15,095 nucleotides of DNA from positions 1 through 15,095 of the forward strand of contig UZAE01001122.1 in assembly GCA_900617975.1 (NCBI GenBank), in the 5' to 3' direction. The translations under genes and the position numbers were made by a program. Shown here in pieces: positions 7,400 through 15,095 of this stretch (its first letter is position 1; each line of letters starts with the position of its first letter). A model generated the notes under the pieces. It was not told the origin of the DNA. It made no database searches and saw only the letters and a list, made by a program, of their open reading frames with translations. The stretch comes from Rodentolepis nana (lineage: Eukaryota; Platyhelminthes; Cestoda; Cyclophyllidea; Hymenolepididae).

Positions 7400-10300
7400 C
7401 TGAAATGAAAAGATAGAAGTAACAACTACTAATGATATGCATAATGAGTTCATAAATAGAAATCTCGGCATCCCTTTAAATCTATAAAACTAAATTCTAG
7501 TCATTTCAAGAAAAAAAGGTAAATTTAATAACTTGTACCCTTCTTTAACGAAGAAGTGTACGGGTATCGATATGAAACTGACGCGAAAACGTACCAAATA
7601 TCCTAATTATAATGTCGGGCTTTTAAAAAGCCATGGCGTCATCTATACCTACAGAGCTAGTGAATAAAAGCCTCTCTCCCAACCTCTAACTTGGGATACA
7701 TTAATGCCGGTAATTTAGTTAATTAAACATCCCTCCGTGGATAAAGAATTTTCATCCCAAAGCAAAATCGCGCTTACTCATCGAAGCCTTGGTGGCAAGG
7801 ATTTGTGCAAGTTGTCGATGAACAATCAGATCAGCATATCTTCTAATGGGTGATGTGAAGTGAGTATAGTGGGAAATGTTGAGAGCATAGTGTCCCAGAA
7901 AAGAACTGTATCTGCTATTGCCATTATCATCAATACCATTTGGCTGTCCAAGACAGAAGTACTCGGCGAGATTCATACATTTAGTGAGAACGTTGAGAGT
8001 AGCCAGTAAATGAGATTCTTTACTGAGATTACGGCTTTGTTCCAACTCGGCTTTTTGTGAAGAGGAAGTACATTTACTTGGGGTCAAATTTGGATCAACA
8101 GAGCAGCCCATCATTGAAGCACAGAGGCTAGCCAAATCGTCCGAATGCTGCCATATTATTCCCTCCGGAGAACCCGCCAACTTATTCAGCGAGTCCTGAA
8201 GGAGTAGAAAAAGAAGGTAGACTAGCTACTTCATAATTGCCCATTAAAATTATTTTTTAAAAATATGGCACGTTTACTAATGGTAACTGTAGAAAAGAAA
8301 TAAATCAACAGTCAACAAAGACGGGGACTAAGAAATTTCAAGACATCAACCACGACGTTAACCAATAATCCGCAGTTTCAACTAGAGCGCAACTTGTAGG
8401 TATCTTGAATTGATGAACCTTTCGTGATCACACTAAAAGGTATGATACAAGGTAACCATTCGGACAAAAAATTAGTTAAGCGGACAATCCGAAACAGTTA
8501 CTGTGCTGATAGACGCTATTCATGCATCGAGGTTGACAACTCATTTGCTCGGAACTAAGGTCCTAGAGCTAGTTGAACATTTTCATGCCTCAGTATGCAG
8601 AATGAAAAATATTATTCAAACGTGAAGTCTAATTTGTGTAGGTGGTCCACATAACGATCTTAGCACAACAAACACAATAGTACTTAAATTCATGTTAGCC
8701 AACTCTTAAAGAACTGTTTAAGAGGACTGTTTTGTTCAACAAATTCATATCAGTAGGAGGGAAACCTAATCTACATTTGCAGAAGTGGACTTCGAATTTA
8801 GAGCTTTTTAGAAGATTTACCTGAGAGAATTTCATTCTAGCTGTTGTCGGCAATACACCAAATCAAATGAGTAGACAACAAAAATAAGATGATTAATAAT
8901 GAGAACGCTAAAAAAACAGAGAGAAAACAAAATCAAATAAGAGGAGTATTTTCATAAATTTTATTAGTCTATTGCTTTTTTTCATGTCAATTACTTCCAT
9001 CCAAGGTTAGATATAAGTTTAACACGTTAAAAGGAATTTAAACATTGCCTCCCACAGATCTCACGTGTCAATGCAACCTTGGCCCAAATATTTAGCGAAA
9101 AATACGCAAAACATGATGAAACGAAAAGATTTTAATGAGTAACGCTAAATCAGGAGAGATTTCGAAAAGAAGTTTGCGCTATTGCGCGCCGTTATCCAAT
9201 TTACCGATACTTCACTAAATAAATTGGGAGAAGGATTCCCAGCGAAACACACCCATCCTGTTGATAAGAGTAAACTGAAAATGGAAGACCATCAATGACG
9301 CAGGATGCGCAACGATTTCGTAGGCTCTGATGTAGTAAACTCGCAAGTTGATCACTGCAAAACAGAACTACTAGAGAAAGGAAAGCGTTTTCAGATACCC
9401 AATTTTAGCAAGGAGAATGAATTATGGAGTGTTTTACCATCGAACATTGTCGAACAGGGCAATCACAACCTCTCAATTAGCAAATATACAATAAATTCAG
9501 GCAAATTCAAAGAAATTTAAAGCCGTAGAATTTAAAAGGAGTGAAATGATACATGACCATATTTGAAAAAGTCCAAAAAATTTCACTTATTTCATAACAT
9601 TTCACATCCACGCAATTGGAATTAAACCGTCAACTTTTGGTATACAAGACTTTACATTAAACCGATAAACGTAAAATTTTTACGAAACAACTCAATAAAT
9701 AGAGCAGGCAAAAACCCCACCTGAATCGAGCGCGCGGAAGAAACGTCCACATCAATACCACAGAAATCCAATATTGTCCTGGCCTCCTTAAGTTGTTTAA
9801 CGGTTGGTGGTGGATGCCGACGCAGTAAGGCGGTGCGAGGGAGATTTTTTGAGAGAAGAACCGCGACTGCCTCGTTGGCAGCTAACATCCACTCCTCAAC
9901 CAACCGATTGGCTGGTCGGACAATGAAAGGGGCCAGGCCTATGGGTTCTCCAGTCTCCTCGGAGAGGGTGAAGGTCGGCTTCACTTGATTCAGTTGAAGA
10001 GCACCCCCATGGAATCTTCGGCTTCGAATCTTCACTGCCAACTAGAGAAACGACAAAGGCGTCAAATCGGCCCGGGTAGCAATTAGGAACATAAGCATAG
10101 AAACATTGGCATAGATCCTACAGTCCATTCCAAAGACGCAAAATTTTCCACTAGAAGCAGACAGATCAAATTCAAAGTGGAATTACTTACAAAATGAATC
10201 GAATAAACAAAGACCCAGGTATAAAAAATTTTAAAATTTTCTTATTAAATGGCGTAGGCAGACTAACTAATTCAGATTATAAGGATCATTTTGTCACGCG

Positions 10301-13300
10301 CAATGTTAATCACGACCTTTCAATTAGGGAAAGAACGTCATGGTAAAATTTTTGGAGAAACAATCTAGATCTGTTTAAATTATTAAAACTGTGACAATAA
10401 AATATTTTCTCCGATTATGCACATCAAATTCCCAATAGATTAGTAAGAAAAGCATACTTATCTATCTCAAACATTAATTAACGTTAATCAACGTTTGATG
10501 AAAGAAGAGGAGAACCGTTAAAAACTCCAAATTTGAAATCCAATCAAGCAATAGTAGCGTTAGAGTAAAACACTACACGTGGTTCCACAAAAATTACCTC
10601 ATTCAGCATATTGACACACCGGCAGATCTCATTGACATCAGTATCACTTTTAAGATCCTTGAGGTCACTGGCCTTCCAATCTCTCTCCGGCTCATCAATA
10701 AATGCCTGAGCGTCTTCATAACTCAATTTAGCTCGAGAATTAATTACTGCTCTCCCTATCCACTTTGAAACAATCTACAAAAAATAGAGGCATATTTGAA
10801 AGGAACCAATCAACCACTTTTCTTTTTTAATCTAAGGAATTACATGTCCATCAGAAGTAAGCCTAAACACCACGGAAAAAGTGAGCTTATCAGATCCAGG
10901 ATGAAGGCTACACAGATCTTCACAGAGTTGACGAGGTAACATGGGAACACAGAGTTGAATAAGGTAAATAGAAGTAGCCCTATTTTCAGCCTCACAATCC
11001 ACGGGATCTCCTGGTCTGACATAGTAGCTAACATCTGCAATATGGACGCCAACTTCATAGGCCACATCTGTGAAACCCAAATCAGCTTCTCTTCTAATGT
11101 CCTCTTGAGAAAGGCATTTAATGTGAAGGGCATCATCTAGATCTCTTGCTGTACGTGGATCGATAGTGAAAACACATTCAGAACGGAAATCCCGACGATA
11201 GGAGATCTCTTTGCGGAGAACCTCGGGGGTAATACTGGGAATGAGTTGTTTTGTGACATGAGATTCAACATGGTCAGGGAAGCGCATGCACTGATTTAGG
11301 CCGTACGCAAAGCCTGCGTTCACAAGTATTCGTTCGGTTTCGTAGGCGATGAAGGAATGCGATGCTTCATCAAATTGGCGTATCAAATTGCTAAAAAACC
11401 GGTTTATTTAAGTTGAAGAAGAGAAGGGAAATATGAATTAACATAGGACCATCACGCTTACCCCTTAGCAAATACACTATCTTCAGGCCAATGTGAAATT
11501 ACAGCGACGAAGCGAACAAACTTAAAAGTCTCCGGTTGTCGAACAAAATCTAAAAATAATAAAGGATCATATATATAGAGTAACTATGCACAATTTCCTT
11601 TTTCCATGCTGGTTGCAGAAATCATAAAAGGAAAGGTAGGATAAACTATATGTATTACTGCAAAATGCTTTTTATCTCATGCCAGATTTGAAAAAAAACC
11701 TAAAAAAAGAGAAGAGAACTCCCTTGAAAGTGCCTTCATATGGAATTATACGCAGAAAATCAATATGGTCATAAATATTATCCCTTCACATTTCAACGCC
11801 CTGCACGACCGTACGGTCCTCTTTCAAAATAAGCTTCGTTGGTAGTAGACTCGTAACAGAAGGGAAAACGGTGAGGGAAATTTTTTCGAACACAAAAAAA
11901 ATAATTCAGGCGTTAAAGGGCTAACTAGTGATAACAGTTCCCAAGCCCATTAAAGAAAGCCTTTCCCAATGCTAATATTGGAGACTGAAAGACTCGAATT
12001 CTACCACCATCCAAACTTGACAAATTTAATCGCTGTGGTTGGTCATTCCGCCTAATAGATGTGTGACAATGGGAGTTGAACCCTTGACCATTGAAATGAC
12101 AAGCATGACTACTATAATTTGTTTGAAAAGAGAACCGTTTTATTATTTTCATTTGCTTTCGCGCTAAATGAAAAATCAAAGAGGCTAGAAAGGCAAACAA
12201 TGGCTCTTAAAAAAGTTTCCTCTACAAGTGGAAGCCCAGAAAATTAGCAGTCAGTATTGCAGAGAGCGCAAATATGACAGAATGCGACTTGGTTTGCCAC
12301 ATTCCAAACCAAAATTCAATTTTCCCGGGCAACATTTATACAGCGAAAAGTCTATAAACCGGCAATTGGCTTCTCACTTCAAACTATAATAACCCGACTC
12401 TACGTCATATTCGACCACTTCCACAATACTCACCTCACCTTAACTTTTTCTCTACCTTTGTGTCTGTCCTCTTACATCTATGAATCACTCTTCTGTTTAC
12501 CCTCTCGACCTTTGGTGACTTTGATGTTCCTCCCCGTTACGAAGCCCGAAGTCAACTAAAGGGCTAGTGGTGACCATCGTAAAGCCTGCTCATTGATGTA
12601 AATAAAAATATCTTTGGATGCAATTTATTAATATTTAGTGAGAGATTTTATGCAAACTATCATAATGATAACTATCATAAAGTCTCACATTTGAAATAAA
12701 TTCAAACCCCATAGTAATTTAACGAACCGCTCTTTACTAGGTAACAAGAGAACTTATTACGTATGAGCAACTCTTAAAAATAAATGTCTTAGACATAGCT
12801 TGGAATGGTACTGTTAATTTTGTGCTCATATGCTCTCAACATAATTAGTACCTGTACTTTTACTCTACTGAAGAATAAAGATAGTAATTATATTTTACAA
12901 AACACCAGAACTCTAATTTCAGCGCATATCTGTTCGACTTTTAACTTTATTCAAAATACATACATTACCACAGGGATTTTACCTATAGTATAGATCGGGG
13001 TCAAGGGACATAAACCCATCTAAAACAACTAGTCATTAGAGCACAGACAAAGGCCTTGGTGCCAGAGATTTTTTCCAAGTGTGCCGCATAATGAATTTTA
13101 ATTTTTTGCAAGATAATCAAGATATCATGTGAAAAAAGGCAATTCACATTCAATGTTTAACGTCCTATCATAGAAAACAGGCGTAAAGTGATTACGAACG
13201 TCTGATAACAAACTAACTTTGCTTGCCACATTCCTAAAAATTCATTCGATCTAGCGATTATTAAAAAATGTATCAGCCTTAAGTAATGAAGATGAGCATG

Positions 13301-15095
13301 CAAAGGAATTGACCCGTAATTTCAGAATTGTACTTTGACTATGAGCTACGCATCTGAAAATATGAATTCAATCGGTTGAGCGAAATTGCCGATTATGATT
13401 GTAAATGGTAATCACCAATGATAGGAATTCTAATCATTCAGGTATTTTGACGTATTTCAATACCGCTACAGTAAAACATCGGTAGTAAGTGAATGAAGTC
13501 TGAATGCCTTTCAGTGAACCTCTAATGAACCATCAATTAACTGATGCAAACGCCGCCATTAAGGAACGATGGTCTAGACAACACACCTAATGAACATTAA
13601 ACTAAGCATATTATTTCTTAAGTTCAAATGTCAGATTAGAAGTGAGTGACAACACTCACTAGTACACACATGGAAAGTGCGGAAGCCAATTAGACAAATG
13701 TTAGCATCACTTAGCATAGATAGAGAAGTTATCATGGTGACGCATCATTAAATATAGCACTAAACGAAGCCTAATGTTAATCAGAAACAACCAATACGGT
13801 TAGGCATTCACATTACCAGGCGTGCAGAAATACGAACATCAACAAGCATGTACGTAATTTGTACAGTACTGGTGTGGTCTCCCACAACGGATTTAACTTG
13901 AAACAAAACGAGAAGTAGGTTAAGCTAAATATCCAACTAATAATAAGTCATCCAAACTAACAGAGTAGCAGAAAGCTCACCTGAATTAATTTTAAATAAA
14001 AACCAGAAAATTATTTGATTGCACAGTTCAATCACTTATTGGGAACCGGTCCAATTGCTTAAATCAATGGAAATAAAAACTTATTTCGATATTAGCAGAG
14101 TGAAATAAAACCATCTCTCAATGTAATCAAAAAAGCTTCAGACTACATATTTGTAACTCAAATTCAAAATATTAGTGATCTTAGCTCCAATTAAAAGGTG
14201 ATAAATGCTCACCTGGTGGGCAATTTGATTTTGGAATGAAAACTCGGGGCATCCTAGGGTCTATTGGAATAAAAAGAGCACTATTCCAATGTGTGGAAGT
14301 GGCTTTAGTTTCTGTGTCTGGAGTCTGTAATTCTTCAGATCCCTGACTACTCTCCTTCGACTTAGACATTGTAACGAACTGCGGACGTAGATAACCCATT
14401 CCAATACGAGGGTTCAACTGCTTTGCCATCCCCACAACCTTTCCCACGCGTTGAAATATCTGCCACCAGGATAAATTATTCAAAAAGTCCTCCGGAATTG
14501 GAGGGTCCCTAAAACTATCAAGGTTCTTCGAAATCACCCTTCTGTAGTCTTTGAAAAGCTAAAAGGAGGAGGGGGGGGGGGGTTAATCGTTAATTAAGGA
14601 AGCAAGAGGAGCATACCTCTGAGAAACCCTCAGGATCATGGTGAATGAAATCACCGAGAGATACGTAAGGACAATTAGAATTAGTACGATCATGGTGCTC
14701 GGAAGCCCATTCTTCGACCTTTTTCGTTAAAAAAGAGTCGTAGACCCTCCACTTAACGAGAGGCTCAATTTTGATATATGCGAGATCACCATTTAAACAT
14801 CGATTACGAGCCCTCGTGCCGGGTATAAAAATATCCGCATCACCTTTCTAAAGGAATTAAAGTGAACAAAATAATAAGTGGCAATTTTACTACCGGATGG
14901 CTGCTGTAGGCATCTGTGAACTTCTTGGGATTGATTCGTATATGGGCCTGAAATTAGTAAATATTTAATTTTAGGAAGAAATTAGAGCAAATAAAATTCA
15001 ATGAAAAGAGGGAGTAAAGACTTACTAAAATTACTTGACCTTCAGCTAAACCTGATTGTATTTGTGATTCATTCCAATATCGAGGAAATATCGAT
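6693..15095 (-). CDS. DIS3L2: Gene 1: DIS3-like exonuclease 2 (DIS3L2), N-terminus off the window (10 exons)
   Basis: Minus-strand exons are 15026-15095, 14894-14947, 14617-14847, 14213-14558, 11462-11549, 10844-11390, 10598-10774, 9721-10041, 7778-8195 and 6693-7399. Phases agree at every junction, giving 985 residues plus TGA. Domains in this fragment: CSD1 (~5-80, with [13 protein letters not shown] and [15 protein letters not shown]), an acidic linker, CSD2 (~155-262), RNB (~325-735) and S1 (~770-935), then a Ser-rich tail. RNB shows [14 protein letters not shown] with Asp at ~340, 346, 348 and 349, [20 protein letters not shown] and [18 protein letters not shown]. The family removes nucleotides processively from RNA 3' ends; DIS3L2 acts in the cytoplasm, outside the exosome, preferring oligouridylated RNAs such as pre-let-7. 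Human DIS3L2 is 885 residues, so this protein is longer, with insertions in the linker and in exon 9. At least ~40-50 N-terminal residues are missing at the right edge. The absence of a PIN domain, which separates DIS3L2 from DIS3, cannot be checked here, but sequence similarity favours DIS3L2. Confidence 0.94.
7400..7777 (-). other. Gene 1 intron, 378 bases
   Basis: A phase-1 GT-AG intron (gtaagc...tttcag) near the C-terminal end of the RNB domain. Nothing recognisable lies inside. Confidence 0.85.
7778..8195 (-). CDS. DIS3L2: Gene 1 exon 9 ([11 protein letters not shown] motif)
   Basis: This exon encodes [12 protein letters not shown]..., a variable stretch, then [11 protein letters not shown] and [20 protein letters not shown] plus [18 protein letters not shown]. 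The [14 protein letters not shown] block is the signature of RNB enzymes, and its Arg contacts the RNA 3' end in the active site. Between SLNKLAG and [11 protein letters not shown] there are about 45 residues more than in human DIS3L2, rich in Ser and Gln, with no recognisable fold. The donor ATGA|gtaagc gives phase 1. Confidence 0.94.
8196..9720 (-). other. Gene 1 intron, 1,525 bases
   Basis: The intron separates VSSARSIQ from DSLNKLAG in phase 0 (gtgggg...ccttcag). It is AT-rich and no second gene is evident. A plus-strand open frame at 9305-9520 (71 codons, starting [20 protein letters not shown]) has no motif I recognise and is treated as chance. Confidence 0.85.
9721..10041 (-). CDS. DIS3L2: Gene 1 exon 8 (RNB core)
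   Basis: This 107-codon exon, phase 0 at both ends, encodes [36 protein letters not shown] and [20 protein letters not shown], then [18 protein letters not shown]. The 'R...GAL.L', 'N.LVEE.MLLAN..VA' and 'LLR.HP.P' motifs are standard for DIS3, DIS3L1 and DIS3L2 RNB domains. Confidence 0.95.
10042..10597 (-). other. Gene 1 intron, 556 bases
   Basis: A phase-0 GT-AG intron (gtaatt...ttctctag) between NMLNE and LAVKIRS. Nothing recognisable is inside. The open frame at 10544-10726 runs past the exon 7 donor into this intron, and its last residues are not coding. Confidence 0.85.
10598..10774 (-). CDS. DIS3L2: Gene 1 exon 7 (RNB core)
   Basis: This exon encodes [20 protein letters not shown] and [20 protein letters not shown], then [14 protein letters not shown]. 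'(W/F).GR.(V/I)I.S.AKLSYE.AQ' is conserved throughout the family. Both ends are phase 0. The exon begins 48 bases upstream of the first in-frame start-like codon, as the family match and the ttttttgtag acceptor show. Confidence 0.94.
10844..11390 (-). CDS. DIS3L2: Gene 1 exon 6 (CSD2 end and catalytic part of RNB)
   Basis: The exon completes a Gly codon and then encodes [20 protein letters not shown], the linker, and [15 protein letters not shown] followed by [15 protein letters not shown]. Catalytic Asp codons lie in 11132-11161. [18 protein letters not shown], then [19 protein letters not shown] and [17 protein letters not shown], follow without interruption, whereas gene 2 has three introns across this span. 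About eight extra residues (near [12 protein letters not shown]) sit between the aspartates and VGVHIADV compared with gene 2. The donor is CAT|gtaatt; reading on to the stop at about 10832 would add only VIP. Confidence 0.95.
11462..11549 (-). CDS. DIS3L2: Gene 1 exon 5 (CSD2), 88 bases
   Basis: Phase 1 in and phase 2 out. With the previous G it encodes [20 protein letters not shown] and [10 protein letters not shown]. It matches 'DFV.(R/Q)P........(R/V)IVDW.ED..FA.G' of DIS3L2. Acceptor is tatttttag and donor gtaagc. Length and phases equal those of gene 2 exon 3. Confidence 0.93.
11807..11818. repeat. Perfect 12-base palindrome
   Basis: gaccgtacggtc equals its own reverse complement. It lies in the large intron of gene 1. 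It could be chance; pairing does not extend further. Confidence 0.4.
12061..12115 (-). repeat. tRNA-derived SINE-like remnant
   Basis: On the minus strand this reads as the 3' half of a tRNA: a D-arm-like tail with CATGCTTGTC, then GGTCAAGGGTTCAACTCCCA. The GGTTCAACTCC box (12072-12082) fits the RNA polymerase III B-box consensus exactly. Flanking GGG and CCC can form most of a T-arm stem. No proper acceptor stem or complete A box could be built, so a working tRNA gene is unlikely. A decayed SINE head or tRNA pseudogene is the better call. Confidence 0.5.
12321..12610 (+). repeat. Dispersed retroposon-like repeat, copy 3 (5' truncated)
   Basis: It aligns with copies 1 and 2 from about 'cc(t/c)gggcaac' onward, through 'aaagtctataaaccggcaatt', the pyrimidine-rich middle, and the 3' block with AGCCC (12543-12547) and GGGCT (12561-12565), ending in a gatgtaaataaaaat tail. 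The left-end box with CACGTGGTGC is missing, as expected for 5' truncation. It lies in the large intron of gene 1, in the same plus orientation as the other copies, opposite to gene transcription. Confidence 0.7.
12663..12706 (+). repeat. Extra 3'-end fragment of the same repeat
   Basis: taatgataactatcataaag, then a CACATTTGAAATAAAT-like block, matches the final ~45 bases of copy 1 (taatgataactatcaaaacg, CCATTTGATATAAATAAA). It begins about 50 bases past the tail of copy 3. It is either a second, heavily truncated insertion or a local duplication. Confidence 0.5.
14213..14558 (-). CDS. DIS3L2: Gene 1 exon 4 (inter-CSD linker, start of CSD2)
   Basis: The exon starts [20 protein letters not shown] and contains [18 protein letters not shown], then a polar stretch with [20 protein letters not shown], and [20 protein letters not shown] ending at KSNCPP plus one base. 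'R.GKVV', '(F/L)F.P.D.R(V/M)PR(I/V)(Y/F)(V/I)P...CP' matches CSD2 of DIS3L2. The acceptor lies behind a run of 12 C on the minus strand (14571-14582 on plus). Confidence 0.92.
14617..14847 (-). CDS. DIS3L2: Gene 1 exon 3 (CSD1)
   Basis: 77 codons, phase 0 at both ends. It encodes [20 protein letters not shown] and [15 protein letters not shown], then an acidic stretch to HHDPEGFSE. 'D(I/V)(F/L)I.G..ARNR.LNGD.V.V.(L/I)' is the hallmark of cold-shock domain 1 in DIS3 proteins. The acceptor is cctttag and the donor gtatgc. This region is read only by joining short frames and would be missed by a long-ORF search. Confidence 0.92.
14894..14947 (-). CDS. DIS3L2: Gene 1 exon 2 (CSD1), 54 bases
   Basis: This micro-exon of 18 codons encodes [24 protein letters not shown](H/T)(E/D)A is characteristic of DIS3L2 specifically and is the clearest subfamily marker in the window. 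The introns on either side are 78 and 46 bases. Donor is gtagta and acceptor aatttcag. Confidence 0.92.
15026..15095 (-). CDS. DIS3L2: Gene 1 first visible exon, cut by the window edge
   Basis: The exon reads [20 protein letters not shown] and VIL, ending at donor gtaagt in phase 0. It matches the 'F..Y.....(V/I)..GL..G..I' stretch just before CSD1 of DIS3L2. The exon continues past the right edge, so the start codon and promoter are not in the window. Confidence 0.85.

Larger units (their letters stand above)
11550..14212 (-). other. Gene 1 largest intron, 2,663 bases, repeat-bearing
   Basis: This phase-1 intron splits cold-shock domain 2 between NCPP and DFVRQP. It contains a tRNA-like SINE remnant (~12061-12115), repeat copy 3 (~12321-12610), and an extra 3'-end fragment of that repeat (~12663-12706). 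The rest is AT-rich and I see no exon or second gene. Open frames at 11925-12200 (minus) and 12805-12993 (plus) lack any motif; the first overlaps the tRNA-like fragment. Confidence 0.85.

Noticed and set aside
9305..9520. Plus-strand open frame of 71 codons in a gene 1 intron
   Set aside because: No recognisable domain, no splice context and no match to the neighbouring genes; compatible with chance in AT-rich DNA.
10840..11140. Open frames on both strands inside gene 1 exon 6
   Set aside because: They are shadow frames of the RNB coding exon.
12061..12115. A working tRNA gene
   Set aside because: The B box is good but no acceptor stem or complete A box can be formed, so it is better read as a SINE or pseudogene remnant.
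1..15095. CRISPR array, prophage or bacterial operon
   Set aside because: No regularly spaced repeats and no prokaryotic gene organisation; spliced RNB genes show eukaryotic DNA.
1157..15095. One large gene with two RNB domains
   Set aside because: Gene 1 ends with a complete S1 domain and a stop at 6693, and gene 2 then begins a new CSD1; two genes is the simpler reading.

Overview
This is nuclear DNA from a eukaryote, almost certainly an invertebrate animal. Its genes are cut into many short exons by GT-AG introns of 45 to about 2,660 bases, intergenic and intronic DNA is AT-rich, and dispersed retroposon-like repeats are present. A flatworm or other lophotrochozoan is my best guess from gene style and repeats, but nothing in the window fixes the taxon. 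No bacterial operons, phage genes, CRISPR arrays or rRNA genes are seen.

Both recognisable genes lie on the minus strand, head to tail, and both encode RNase II/RNB-family 3'-5' exoribonucleases of the DIS3L2 type. Gene 1 (15095 to 6693, ten exons visible, N-terminus beyond the right edge) can be spliced in frame into 985 residues: cold-shock domains 1 and 2, a complete RNB domain with all four active-site aspartates, the HFTSPIRR motif, and a C-terminal S1 domain ending at a TGA. Gene 2 (4891 to 1157, seven exons visible) supplies 465 residues: both cold-shock domains and the first part of a second, divergent RNB domain, again with the aspartates intact. Its first exon or exons upstream of 4891 are not resolved, and its C-terminal half lies beyond the left edge.

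Several intron positions and phases match between the genes, including an exon of exactly 88 bases with phases 1 and 2 at the same protein position. Together with the tandem arrangement, this points to an old local duplication followed by protein divergence to roughly half identity in the RNB core and by further intron change in one copy.

Layout from left to right: 1-1156, intron DNA of gene 2 with two copies of a ~320-bp dispersed repeat, one flanked by a target-site duplication; 1157-4891, gene 2 exons; 4892-6692, intergenic region holding the 3' end of gene 1, the unseen promoter and 5' exons of gene 2, and a small plus-strand ORF of unknown status; 6693-15095, gene 1. The largest intron of gene 1 (11550-14212) carries a third repeat copy, an extra 3'-end fragment of it and a tRNA-like SINE remnant.

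The family's known role is degradation of 3'-oligouridylated RNAs in the cytoplasm, so the pair may be two specialised versions of this activity. That is inference. All exon boundaries come from reading splice sites, phase and family similarity by eye.
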